A stretch of 64,000 nucleotides of DNA from Saururus chinensis. Taxonomy: Eukaryota; Streptophyta; Magnoliopsida; Piperales; Saururaceae. The notes under the pieces were generated by a model. It saw nothing but the letters and a program-made list of their open reading frames with translations. It made no database searches and had not been told where the DNA came from. The translations under genes were made by a program, and so were the position numbers. Below are positions 47,945 to 59,404 of this stretch, in pieces (positions within the stretch are counted from its first letter, which is position 1; each line of letters begins with the position of its first letter). The DNA is taken from NCBI GenBank assembly GCA_035235625.1, contig CP141140.1:50711351-50775350 (forward strand), in the 5' to 3' direction.

Positions 47945-49040
47945 ATGGATAGGATTGGTATTTACATACATTACAATGGAGAGGTAGAAAATGATGACAT
48001 ATATATTGATGGAATGACACAGTTGATGAACATTCATCGTCGGTGCACTTCGGCGAGTTGCTAGTTCAAGTCAAAGTACGACTTGCTGTAAATGATAATG
48101 ACACTTTGAAGTATTTAATTTAATCTTTACAATCATCCATAGTATATGAATTACAAGACGATAGAGACCTCCAAATAGTGTCATCCATTCAGAAGAAGGT
48201 GAATAAGGAGGTGTTATCATTGTATGCTGAGATGAAAGAGCCCGACAACGATGACAAATCACCATCTATTGAAAGGAATAAATAGTTAATAGATCTAAAT
48301 CACCGTTCGTAATGGCTTAGCCGAGCTCTAATGTGAGATTTCATGCTAGATTCAATGCAACACAATTCACATTTAAAATTGTCAGGTAACAATGAATCTT
48401 TAGATTACATGTAATTTGACTTTATTGTGTACTTGAGCATACGATATTGGCCATATTGTGTTAAGTTCAAAACATATTGTGTAAAGAAAGAAACACGATG
48501 TGTAATATATCGCATTAATAATTATACGACATACACATGCGATATATCAATTATGATTTTCAACATAGATGTAATAACACAACATGCATTCATATTGTGG
48601 TTTTGATAACACAATTGAATTGTAAGGGTGTTAACCCAATACACGATGTCGAGTGATGTCACATTTTTTTTAACATGATAATGTGCAATGCAGATTGGGT
48701 GAACCGGGAAACTTGCCCTCAACATTTCTATGTCAATCTTCTTTCACCAATCCAATGAGTACATAACTTGAAATAGAAGTCAATTGGAATAGATCAAAGG
48801 AATTCTCTCCAATGATGGATGAGACAAGAACATCATTTGATAACTATGAACCTCCATACAACCTTTGTAATTATGATGGTGAAGAAGTTGAAAATATGTG
48901 GGGTGAGGATTAGTGGTACGATAATGATATAGTTGGCATGGAAAGTATGTCTGACCATGAAGAATTCAGAAATAATAGGGTCCCCAGTAACCTAGATGTC
49001 AAGGCATAAGCAGATTAGGATACTGTCGATGATTTAAACA
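47945..49040 (+). pseudogene. Mutator-like transposase N-terminal remnant with an intron-like insert
   Basis: The ATG at 47945 begins MDRIGIYIHYNGEVENDD, the MULE transposase N-terminal pattern. It continues, broken by stops, to LQDDRDLQIVSSIQKKVNKE (about 48155-48215). A donor-like CAG|GTAACA at about 48386 and an acceptor ATGCAG at about 48694 bracket an AT-rich tract, after which an acidic segment follows (SFDNYEPPYNLCNYDGEEVE near 48840). No DDE core remains. Multiple stops make it a pseudogene. Confidence 0.5.
48386..48694 (+). repeat. Intron-like tract rich in AACACGAT/ATAACACA words
   Basis: Contains AAACACGATG, ATAACACAAC, ATAACACAATTG, ATACACGATG and TTAACATGATAA at 20-50 bp intervals, bounded by donor-like GTAACA and acceptor-like TGCAG. 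Compare 398-680 and 50780-51050. Confidence 0.5.
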
Positions 49041-49149
49041 TATTGGAATCGAATATTGGTGAAGGCTAGCTAATGACAGACAGTTTGCAAGCAAAAGATT
49101 ACCAAAAGCTCCTTTAATTAGGCACACAATTGAAAATCAACTTGATTGA

Positions 49150-49620
49150 AAGATTAAATTTGTTAGATCCGATAGAGGTGGAGAGTATTATAGAAGGTTT
49201 GATAGAATATGATAACATCCAATACCATTTTCTCTTTTCTTATAGGAATGTGGAATTGTTCCTCAATATAGTATGCCTAGAACCCCTAAGCAAAATGGAG
49301 TTGCCGAAGACGCCATAATACTCTTATAGATATGATGTTCATTATGATTGCAAATTGCTCCTTACCAAAACAATGATGGGGAGAAGCATTAAAGACAACT
49401 TCCTATATTTTGAACTGAGTGCCTTCTAAATTAGTGCCAAAAACCCCTTTTGAATTATGACATGGTAAAAAACCAAGTTTGAGGCACTTGCATATTTGGA
49501 GTTGTGCAGCTAAAGCTAGGCCTTATCACCCTCAAGAAAAGAAGCTTGACACCTGAACTATAAGTTATTTTTTTATTTATCTAAAGGTTATCGGTTCTAT
49601 TGCCCAACGACTAAAATATC
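49150..49620 (+). pseudogene. Copia integrase core remnant
   Basis: Reads RSDRGGEYY at about 49166-49192 (the second catalytic Asp of the DDE triad), then ECGIVPQYSMPRTPKQNGVA (49245-49305), and later, after stops, GTCIFGVVQLKLGLITLKK (49485-49540) and a short match ending near 49605. This is the integrase C-terminal half of a Copia element. The Glu that normally follows QNGVAE is kept, but frameshifts and stops disable it. It directly follows the MULE remnant, without gag or RT. Confidence 0.75.
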
Positions 49621-50300
49621 CAGATCGTGGTAACTGGGGTTCACAAATATGAATATCAAAACATATGATATTATTACATGTGTCTAATTTTGATAAACAA
49701 CAGGTTAACCCTCTAAGTACAAGCATGCTATCTTTCCAAAAATAAACAACCAAGTAAAGTTAGTTCTCACGTCAGTAATTATAATTACTTGCAAGTTTGC
49801 AGAACTTAGAAACTAGATCCCACTAGTGCAATGTCGGCTTCAAATGTCCACCAACGTATTGATTTTGCAACGTCCCTATATAAAGATCTTGCAAGCAAAG
49901 AAGACCAAACATCTCCTCTCCTTAGAAGAGCATTTCAGAAGAACAAAAAAAAATTTAATATTTTTCGGATTGGGTCAACATCACCCGATGTTAGTTGCCT
50001 ACGTACTCATCAGACAATATCTCTAATATTTTTAATAAGATCGGATCTAGACGTAGTTCTGTCTAAAACTACACTATACTAAAAAGCATAGCATCACACA
50101 TGCAATGCTTAAGAATTTTAAGGCAACTTATATTTTATGCAAGTCCTTTAATCGTTCCACTTGTTCTAATTAAACAAACAATATCAACTAATATTATTAA
50201 TTATCTCTTGAACTATTGTTTGATAATTAATATCCCCGTTTAATCCAAATGACAGACAGACTCATTAAATGTCATCCTAAGTGACATGGATTATAAGGTA
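49600..50300 (-). mobile_element. LTR fragment homologous to the right end of 43622-46143
   Basis: Plus-strand sequence here matches the reverse complement of about 46060-45430: GTTCACAAATATGAATATCA, then ATATGATATTATTACAT, then ATTTTATGCAAGT, then TAATATTATTAATTATCT. A further segment (49993-50075) matches 10741-10822 of the solo LTR in the same order (GTTGCCTA, then TAATA.GATCGGATC, then GACGTAGTT). Its own termini are missing. Confidence 0.6.
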
Positions 50301-50455
50301 GGGGATCTTGAACTCGTAATTTCATGATAACATTATTTAATTATGTAGTAGCATGTTAGGAGTTTGTAACTTAATGTTTTGCATTATAAATATTGATTAA
50401 ATGAACATCTTTTATATGTGAACTATGTATGCTAGCAAAGACTAAGGGTATGTGT

Positions 50456-50545
50456 CACGACCCGAATTTTTAAAATCCTTTTTAAATAAAGGACATGCGA
50501 TAAATTAGGATATATATTTTTTCCTTTAAATTAGGGTGTCCACTA
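50456..50545 (-). mobile_element. LTR terminus fragment
   Basis: TGTCACGACCCGAATTTTTA continuing to AAAATCCTTTTTAAAT matches the reverse-complemented right end of the 43.6-46.1 kb LTR (TGTCGCAACCCGGATTTCTA). Homology fades after roughly 90 bp. Confidence 0.45.
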
Positions 50546-50779
50546 AAAAATCGGATAGTCACAACCAAAGGTCAAAGCCCCATGAAAATGTGGATGATGC
50601 AGCCAGTTAGGTCACAACCGCAAAAGATATACTAGCGCACAAGGGGAACCTCCCAATGAGGCAGATGTCTCAACTACAAGCCAAATGAGGTCGATTAATA
50701 GAGTAGACAAACGACATATGGAAGAGGAGCATCAATTAGGGTTACCTTTTCTACCCTTGTTCTTCAGCTAAAAGTTTTG

Positions 50780-51050
50780 TATATTCATCATGTTATCAAC
50801 AACACGCCATATGTAATTAACGTGTTTTCAAGAACACGATATGTTCTTCTCTGTGCATAGATGGTATATTGTATACATATCGTGTAATAGGCAACACGTC
50901 CAACGGGGTTATGTGTTACTCATTACACGATAAGAACATACGATAATAAATTCTTTTGATAGTCATTTCAAAAATTGCACGATACTTGTCATGTCGTGTG
51001 ATTGAACATACAACAATTGCACGATATTAACCACCTAATTCCCAAAGAGT
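50780..51050. repeat. ACACGAT/ATCGTGT word cluster
   Basis: Repeated words on both strands (AACACGCC, AACGTGTTTTC, AACACGATATG, ATCGTGTAATA, AACACGTCC, TTACACGATAAG, GCACGATA) at 15-35 bp spacing. Non-coding. Confidence 0.55.
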
Positions 51051-51279
51051 CACCTCAATTTTTGGTTTTCCAATTAAATTCCCGAGGAGTGATTCCTGAA
51101 GAATTAGCACAATTTTTGGGGTTTCAATAACTTCTATAACCAGGCTGTTCGTAACCCTCTCGCCCTGCCTATATATATAACTGTGACCCTTGTGCTTATT
51201 GAATTTGAGAAGAGGCTGAGACGTAGACTAGACGGAGCAATCGCATGCCCAAAGATCGCCTGCACCTCGACAACAACTT

Positions 51280-52480
51280 TGGGACATTGGTATCACATCA
51301 TTTGGTGATCTCGTCACCTGTCATAAGTGGTTCTCCCCAGCCTATGGCAGAAACGGGTTCACTCATTGGTGTTAATTCAATGTTGTGAATGTTCCATCAC
51401 ATTTGTATTGCCTAGTCCAGGAGTCCACAAGGAGATTTGATGCCAACTGACAACAGGCATCGAGATAAAGCTTTCTGATCAGTCCTCGCCACCCTTTGAA
51501 GTGGACTCCATGCTTTTATTATTTTTATGTATTTTTAAATATTCTATACAGAAAAATATCAATAACAGTTTTTTTTATTCCCATTCATAGTTGTGTTCTA
51601 ATAGATTTTATTCCTCTATGAAATCATACGAAAAAAGTAGGTCGTTAGTTCGGATAGACGACTGCTGTGTATCTCGTGTTCTTACTAAAACTACGACTAT
51701 TTGGTTATGTTCAACATTTCATGTTACCAATGACATGATCTAGTCGCTGTCGTCTATACTATTTCACTACCTTAGCATCCCATGTGATATTAATCGTATG
51801 TTAATCAACATGATAGCTATATTGGTCATATGTTCGGACACACAAGGGGAGGACAAGCTCACCAAACTCCTGGTTCGGCCTGAACCTTCTCATTTGGTCT
51901 GAGCCAATATTAAAACATTCTGGTATGGTTGAACCTTAGGGTTCGGGCTGCCCAGCCTATTGGTTAGGTGCCATATGAACCTTCTCGATCCTGGCTCACT
52001 ATATATTAGGGTTAGGGTTTGAGCTCGCCCACTAATGTTTGGCTCCGACATGGATCATTTTGGAGATTGCTTTAGCACCTAATGGTGATTCGTCCCCCAT
52101 AAGATATGGTTGTCACCCACATATGTGGGAAGATAAACACAATCAGGTGTTATTTCAATGTCGCTAATGTTTTATTGCATCTGATCTGATCGGTCCTCAC
52201 TAGATATATTTTCCCCCCTTTTCCCATTCATAGTTCTATTGCAATATACATGAGGAGTGTGCTGGGAGAACGCTTGCACACTGATGTTCTTTGGCAAGAA
52301 GGATCATTTGGGATATTGCTTTATTGCCAAAAGGTGAATTGTCCCCCTTCAACTACAGTCCTCACCTGCATCTGATGGAGGTTATGATCCACTATTAGGT
52401 GTTATATCAATCTCATGAATGTTCCATTGCATTTTAACTGATCTGTCCTCACCATCCTCCAAAGTGGTCATTCAAATTGT
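51280..52480 (+). repeat. Three degenerate ~180-bp related segments
   Basis: Segments at about 51285-51430, 52045-52205 and 52300-52460 share the order TTTGG.GATTGCTTTA-type, CCTGTCATAA/CCCCCATAAG, then ATTAGGTGTTATTTCAAT, TGTCG.GAATGTTCCATTGCA and TCTGATC.GTCCTCAC. They read like eroded copies of one sequence. In the first copy a frame gives SFGDLVTCHKWFSPAYGRNG, of unknown family. Confidence 0.5.
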
Positions 52481-52730
52481 TATCTTATTTGGTTTTTGGT
52501 TTGAAAATGTTTTGTAGCAAATAGTATTTTTTATGCAATGGACTAAGGTTATGTAAATAAAAAGAGTAATAACAATTATTGATTTTTGTTTCCAAACAAA
52601 CCAATGGAGTAATGATATGTAGGTCATCCATTTTGATACATGACTAAATACCAATCATCTTTGTAATGACGTGCATTGAAGTGCATTATTTGGTAGGACC
52701 AATGATATGATATACTAGATGTCGTTTATA

Positions 52731-53217
52731 CATGACCTAAGCGACTATCACAATGTTGTTGATACGATAGACATAAGTTTTCTTCTTATCACATTTTTGG
52801 GGCACGATATTGGTATATATCATTTGATTGAATACACAACATCATCAGCGGTTAGGTGTCTCCAAGTATTTAAGCTACGATCGTATGCTTACTAACACGT
52901 AATCAAATTGATTGTACATTAATGCTACGATCGTAGGCACAACTGAATGTGCCTTTGTGTAAAAAAACACTATTCATAGGAGACGTCATTTGCACGATAA
53001 CATGACCTAAGCGACTATCGTGAAATCGATAATACGGTAGGCTGAAGTATCTATACTTGCCACATTCTTTGGGACATGACTATTGTACACATCATTTGAT
53101 CATATACACAACATCTTTAATGGTCGAATGTCTCCAGGTATTAATGCTACAATTGTAAGCTTACTAACACAACCTCAAAATGATCGTATGTTAGGACACA
53201 CGACTGAAAGTGCCTCC
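52731..53217 (+). repeat. ~275-bp tandem duplication with ACGATCGTA words
   Basis: Both copies (52731-52960, 53005-53217) begin CATGACCTAAGCGACTATC and continue through ATCATTTGAT, ATACACAACATC and GTGTCTCCA.GTATT to CGACTGAA.GTGCCT, with moderate divergence. Confidence 0.7.
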
Positions 53218-53315
53218 AAATCAAATTCCTTGTCTTTTAACAATATGGCATTGAAAAAAGTCTATGGTCTAATTACAATTCATTTGCCTCCAGATCAAAT
53301 TTTTTGTCAATTTGG

Positions 53316-53654
53316 TCACGAAGAATAGCAACATAGATCTGAGGCCTGACCAAGCCTCTTATCTCTATTTGATAAGTAGTACATGAGGTACAAATCACAA
53401 TCTTCATTTGTTTCTTGATACAAATATTTATTGATCTTATTCATTGGCCACTGCCTTACACCCTTTATCTTAAGGGCCTTCTCCATTCCATTTGCAACAT
53501 GTTTCCTGACACTGTCTATTGCTGCAAAGTGGTGGCCGTGGTCACCCTTTAGTGGGTTGTACCACTTAAAATATCTTCTCCCTACAGCAAACAATAAGCA
53601 AGAGAAAGTGGCCCGTGACATAGATTGGAATGAAACCGCTCTCCGTGTTAACAT
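53316..53654 (-). pseudogene. Ulp1-type (C48) cysteine-protease C-terminal fragment
   Basis: The minus-strand frame reads FKWYNPLKGDHGHHFAAIDS, then ANGMEKALKIKGVRQWPMNK and QETNEDCDLYLMYYLSNRD. W-x-YNPL and Q-x5-C-x-LYLMYY match the end of plant Ulp1-like peptidases carried by MULEs and CACTA elements. The Gln and catalytic Cys positions remain. The usual Gly after the Cys is Asp, and the segment with the catalytic His is missing. It is therefore a fragment, probably from the same kind of element as 2-400. Confidence 0.55.
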
Positions 53655-54667
53655 TCCCGCTTAACACGCCGAAACTTACTTTGGAGCATACAATGTAAAA
53701 ATCACCTTACAAAACAAGATGAAACAGAACTGTCGGAGTGGTTTTCGAAATCTCCTTCTAGAAACAGAAAAAACCCTAATCTTTGAAAAACTGATTGTAG
53801 TTTTTTGCAATCACTAGTCGAATAGGTCGCAAAATCTACTCTTACGCTATGTGAACGCTGCTCAATGCTCCACATGACGAAATTGATGGGTCAAAAATTG
53901 GAACAAACTTTTAAATCGGAGGAATCGCTGGCATTTGAAGTCATTTGCTTGTGAATGCGACTTTGTGAGGTTTTACACAATATAAAACCCTATCTCCTGT
54001 TAGAAGTATTTTTGTCTAAAATTTATATTATATCGTGTTATTCCAAGTTTGATGACATTTATGTTTAAATCCAGGAATATAGAATTTTGTAATCTTTGAC
54101 GAGGGAATATGGAAAAAACACGACAACCTATTGCATCGGTAATTATGTGGAAGCCTACTATTATGTTTACCATGGATTTTGCATGGTAAGGATTTATTTT
54201 CATGTTTTATTTATTTTTCTATTGTAACCTCATTTGATGTCACCAATGTTGTATATATTTGTAATTTCTACTTTTGATGCGTATTATTTGTTGGGCATTA
54301 TCATTAGCATAAATCCCAACTTGGGGAATAAGCTCTACAGGATCAATGGCACTGCCCGTCACATGTTTAGGGATAAAACTTTTAAGCGCATGCTCAGCTC
54401 AGCCCTACTCGTAAAAAAACTCATTTGCTCTGTTTGGCCCGGCCCTAAGTATCAAAAATATTATATTTACATTTTTTGATAATCCCACTTTCATAGAAAG
54501 GGAAAAAGAAACAAATGTACAATATACATTTTGGAAGATAGATAAAAGGGGAAGAAAGTAAATGCGAAGTATATTTTATAGAAGTTTAGTAGAATCTAAG
54601 TTTAAGTTGTAGTTAGGTTTAACAAACCCATATGGGGTGAACTAGTAATGGCCCAACCAAAAAATTA
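53655..54667. other. No recognisable gene
   Basis: AT-rich. At 54330-54460 there are CCCG/GGCCC words (GTTTGGCCCGGCCCTAAG) like those in low-copy hAT-type repeats at 54900-55050 and 61510-62220. Confidence 0.4.
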
Positions 54668-54832
54668 TGCTCCCTCGGTCCTAAGTTAATAGTTTCATTT
54701 GGTTAAAAGGTTATTCTATATTAATAGTTCTATTTTGTAAAATTTAAGTGATTGGGTATTTAAAAAAAAGCATAAGCTTATTTTTTCATGCCATTTTTTT
54801 AAATATAACTATTAATATGGGATAGAGGGACT
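54668..54832. mobile_element. Stowaway-like MITE (~165 bp)
   Basis: The left end GCTCCCTCGGTCCTAAGTTA followed by ATAGTT pairs with the reverse complement of the right end (GTCCCTCTATCCCATATTAA then TAGTT). TA dinucleotides lie next to both ends (54666-54667, 54832-54833). The interior is AT-rich. Confidence 0.75.
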
Positions 54833-55380
54833 AAATTTTTTATCAAAATAATATTTTTTAATAATAAAATGTACAAAAAGATAAAATAACCATGGGCCAA
54901 GCCCACTTAAAACCAAGCTAGAGACGGACTTTTTAAGGCCCGTATAGGGTTAAGGTCGTGTAAGGCCTAAAAATAATCTAATGGGCTATATCTGTGCCAA
55001 ATAACCTAATGGGCTAAGCTAGTGCCAACTCCAGCCAATTTCAACCCTACACACATCATTCCACATGCACTTAGCATGCTATCAATTCCGGTGGAACGAC
55101 CCAACTGGTAAATCTTCACCAACATATTTGGGTTTTAGAGAGGGCATTTTAACACTGGGAACTTCTCATGCATTTTTCATCTTTATAGATTCACTATTTA
55201 AAAGTTTAAATTTTACATGTTAGAATGGGCGAAAATTATTTATTTATACCGAACTATCACACACCTTGTATAACTGTGCACTTTTACTTTCAAGGACAAG
55301 TCCTTTGGCTAAAACAACTAATTACAGTACTGTCAGCCAAATTTTTTTTTTGTACAATACTAGGGGATGTGAAATCAAGT
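54833..55380. other. Intergenic with GGGCC-rich repeat remnant
   Basis: 54880-55050 contains ATGGGCCAAGCCCAC, AAGGCCCGTATAGGG and TTTCAACCCTACAC, the usual composition of a non-autonomous hAT-type element end (AGGGTTGAAA). Nothing coding. Confidence 0.4.
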
Positions 55381-55382
55381 AC

Positions 55383-55915
55383 AAAAACATGCACACACCC
55401 GGATGGAGGGAAGCTATGAGCCAGAGCTGCTGCATGTTAAAATCAAAATTAGAAAATGATCGAGCTTCTACAGTTGATGAAACAAAATAGAGTAGCTTTT
55501 ACCATCATTCTCCTAAACCAATGTATTATCCTAAATCAATGTATTCTTGTATGGCATATCTACAGTTAAGCAAGTTCTTTTTTTATTAATAAGTTTGCAT
55601 TAAAAAAAACCAGGGCAAAGCCTGGAAAAAAAGCTTACAACCTGCTACCCACAAATTAGGAGCTAGGGGCGAACCATAGAATCCAAACCTGCATCTTACA
55701 AACCAAGTGCTAGGAGGAAACTATGTCATAAGAAGAAAAAAAAAATTGCCTCCTAAACAATGATTACATCCAATATTACAAAAAAACCCAAACAAGGGTA
55801 ATAAAATAAAACTTTCACACTAAAGCAACTTAATCCAAGTAATAAAATCAGAGCAATACAAAAACATGCACACATTCGGATGGAGAGCTATGAGCCAAAC
55901 CTGTTGCATGTGAGA
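55383..55915 (-). mobile_element. LINE 3'-tail-like fragment between ~60-bp direct repeats
   Basis: On the minus strand the stretch 55740-55575 ends with CCAGGCTTTGCCCTGG, then TTTTTTTTAATGC and an A-rich tail (TTATTAATAAAAAAA), the stem-loop plus tail common at plant LINE 3' ends. It is bracketed by direct repeats at 55383-55440 and 55860-55913 (AAAAACATGCACACA, CGGATGGAG, GCTATGAGCCA, TTGCATGT). Confidence 0.5.
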
Positions 55916-56054
55916 CTTGTCTTCACCTATTCTTCTCCCCAACTTCTAATGACTGATCTGCTTGAATTTTGGGCACTTTTATCTCCAAATTTTGTCAACC
56001 AAGTATCTACACCAATATCATAAAATAATAAAATTATAACATAAATATTAAAAT
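55916..56054. other. Short AT-rich spacer
   Basis: Left flank of the solo LTR, including the AAATA duplicate at 56055-56059. Confidence 0.4.
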
Positions 56055-56059
56055 AAATA

Positions 56060-59000
56060 TGTAAGGACTCCTATTTTTGAACCAATTTATTTTAATGTTA
56101 TTTATCGGTTAAGGTGTGGTTTACGCATTTTCTGATTTAAATTCTAAGGTTTTAAAAAATAAATAGGGTTTCTTAAGGTTTTAAGCAAAATTAACTTTAC
56201 ATTTATGAGTTTTAAGTAATTTTTAGTCAATTTTGAATTTTTGAGATTTTTTTTCTGAATTTTCACTAATTTTCTAAAAATTAGGGTTTGGCGGGACCGC
56301 CTTGTGGGCCCCACCGATGAAATTAAGATTTTTTGACCAAAATGCCCTAGACATCAACTTAAGCTCATACAAAAATTTTTAAAATTTTCTCAGATTTATT
56401 TAGTGTTCAAATTTATAAAATACCAATTTTTAGCCAAAAATTCTACTTACACCCCATTAGTTCATTTAGTGCACCCCAAACCCTACTATAAAAGGGAAAG
56501 GGCTGAGCCATTTCCATTTGGAGAATAGGCTGGGAGGAGGTGATTAGGGCCTAGTTCCCCAGTTAGGCCCGGATTAGAGAAGATTAAGGTATGTTATTCC
56601 TTAATTAAGCTTAAACCCTAGATTTTCTCCTAATCCTTTCTTAATCTAATATTTTCCATTTGATTTAATTAAATTTCAAGCATCAAAGTCACTGATTTAC
56701 TCCCTTACTTCAAACCCTACTTATCAAAATTTATTTATTTTTGCTTAACAAACCCTAGATCTAAGATTTCTTCAAGGTTTTCAATGTTAAATCGATTTTT
56801 AATGGAGTTTAACTTAGACACTATGTTTTTGGAAGGTTTCTAAGAAGGGTGAAGGTCAAATCCGAATCTAAACAAGTGACAAGGTAATGGGTTTTCAAAT
56901 CTTAATTTTTTTATGATAAAATCTCAATTTTTATGGTTTATTTGGAATGGATTTGCTTGATTTAGTGCTTTAATGGTGGGATTAGTAAATATTAATTTCT
57001 TAATCCGATTTCTTAGGGCTTTATTTTAGAATGGTATATATTAGTGTTCTGAAAGGTTTCATGATTTTTTGATAATGTTTGGTACCATGGATGAAGATTT
57101 GAAGGTGTTTTTATGGTATTTCGGTTTTGAAATTTGAAATGAAGAAGAAGGTCAAAACTGTTGTGTTGGCGTTAGAATGACAACACTACATTTGTGACTG
57201 ATTTGTAGTATAGCCGATCGAACGTCCCTGCAGGGCGTTCAAGGCTACACGACAGTTTTTGTTATTTTTGAAACTTATGCACATTTCAATGTTTTACTTC
57301 ATTTGATGATTCTAATGATTATGAGATGTATTATATGATGATATTAGGCTACTGGAGGTGTAAAATTGATGATGAAAAATTTATGAAATGTGTTTAAGTA
57401 TAGTCTTGTGGCATGATATTAGGTTGATAGTTATGCATATTGATATTGAAGTACCTTGAACTTGTGCATGTTGGCAATTCTTCTGATTGAAATATGTTTC
57501 TAGCAGGGATGTTATGAGAAAAATGGTGGGATGAGTTCTCCTATAATCAATATGATTTATGGGTGATGGATGTGCTCATGTCATAGCTTAATGTGTAAAA
57601 AAATCATGGTTGTGGATGAAAATGTTCAATTTCACATAGATAGATTTAAGCTTTGTCGCAGATTTTGCTTGTGATTTCACTTAGAATTCATTATTTTGAA
57701 TGGGTAAAGCATGCATAGGTTGCCTTATAAGTTTATATCAAAGCATTGATTGTATGCTTAAATATGCATGATCACACATGTATGGAGAATTTATTATGAC
57801 ATTGTAGTTAATTATGAGGTGATTATGATGCATGAGGGGACTGATTAGGACCACGTTCTATGTGTTGGAACTCACGTAGGTCTTGCTCACAGATGTATCA
57901 TGTTAGCATGCATCATGAATCGTTATTCATGGATGAAGTTTTACCGATGTTTTACCGAAATTAACCGATTGTATGCAATGCTTGAGATTGTGTGCCGGAT
58001 TAATCGCTCGGTGAATTAATCAAAACTTGGTTGGTCCGAAAGGACACGTTTTTTATTTAAGTTCCTGTGTGGAACATGTATACTCCCCGGGTTGAGTTTC
58101 GAGAAATGGAATTATGTGGGGACTAGTTGTGTACTTGTCTTGCAGATTTGAGATTATTATTATGAGTATCATCTAGACCCTGAGAATCCAGTGTGGTATG
58201 CCGTGTGCACCCGCTACTACGTGTTCTAGGGTTCCCTGTGTGGGAATTCGGGCTCTCCCCTCTGCAGGAGATGTCCCTGGGTGAACACCCCTACTCTAGA
58301 TTCTCTGTGTGAAAATGAGACATCCTTGGCCAGGATTATCCAAGGCGAACAGCTTTGGGATTGACAACCCCAACTCTTTTACATTTCCTGTGTGGAAATT
58401 TGACCGTGTCTTGCATTTGTAGCCTTGACTGTGTCCTGCCTGTGTGGCAATACTTGTGTTTACTCATTTATGGAGGCATTCACCATTTATATTGATGCAT
58501 GTCTATTATGAATGCTATACATGATTGTGTATCATGTGTTTGACACGATTGTCGTGTAGGGTGAATGAATTTGATGTGATATGAATACATGATCAGAAAT
58601 GGTGTGTTTGAGACACTATTATGCAGGTTTATGTGATATGAATGCATGATTAGAAATGGTGTGTTGAGACACTATTATGTAGGTTTATGTGATATGAATG
58701 TATAATCAGAAATGATGTGTTTAAGACACTATTATGCAGGTTTACGTGATATGAGTGTAAGATTAGAAAGTGGTATAACATGTTAATCATATATTTAATT
58801 TGCTTCATCGCCATGTCATTGTGTTTTCTGGTGATTATAGTTATATTCAAAACCATTATTGAGTTTTTATACTCACCCTATTTTCTTGTTTTATTTTGGG
58901 GTTGCATGGTGTGACACGCAGACGGACAGGATCCTCTATACGAGGAAAGGTCGGAGAGAGCTTGGGAGTAGTCGTGGAGGTTGCTAGTTTTGCATGTCTC

Positions 59001-59345
59001 TACGTTTATTTTATTTTGATGCTAGAACCTTGTGGATGATCCTTGTCTTAGATTTGTGAGATACTATATTTTTAGTTTCTTTGAGACTTGTTTTGGAGCC
59101 AAGTGTGTGGCTATGAATTATTAGTATGTGGGTTTAAGATTATGGTTTAATTAGAATTTAACTCTTTGATTCTACCTTTTAACTCTTACTCAAAGTAGTG
59201 TGTAGACTCCGTAAATTAGATTGCCCGTAGTTGGGGCACAAGTCTTCTGTTATTTTTCCTCAATCGTTTCAATCTGTCGCCCCCGTGCATTGGTTCGGCC
59301 CTTGGACCGAGTTTGGCTCGGGTCGGGTAGTGCCGGGGTGTGATA
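56060..59345 (+). mobile_element. Large solo LTR (~3.3 kb), TSD AAATA
   Basis: The element begins TGTAAGGACTCC and ends GCCGGGGTGTGATA. AAATA lies at 56055-56059 and at 59346-59350. A good TATA box (ACTATAAAAGGG, 56492-56503) sets the plus orientation and puts U3 at about 430 bp. The transcribed part holds a GATCGAACG/TGCAGGGCGTTC motif (57215-57245), several TGTGTGGAA-type words (58070-58450) and a 57-bp minisatellite. No coding domain is seen. The end is TA rather than the usual CA, and the duplication is AT-only, so the right boundary is somewhat uncertain. Confidence 0.65.
58576..58770 (+). repeat. 57-bp minisatellite inside the solo LTR, ~3.4 units
   Basis: Units start at 58576, 58633, 58689 and 58746: GTGATATGAAT, then AT.ATCAGAAATGGTGTGTT, then GAGACACTATTATGCAGGTT. 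Period 56-57 bp. Confidence 0.9.
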
Positions 59346-59404
59346 AAATAATTCTAACAAAATATAACACAAATAAGAAAATATACCAAATTCGTCGTGG
59401 CATG

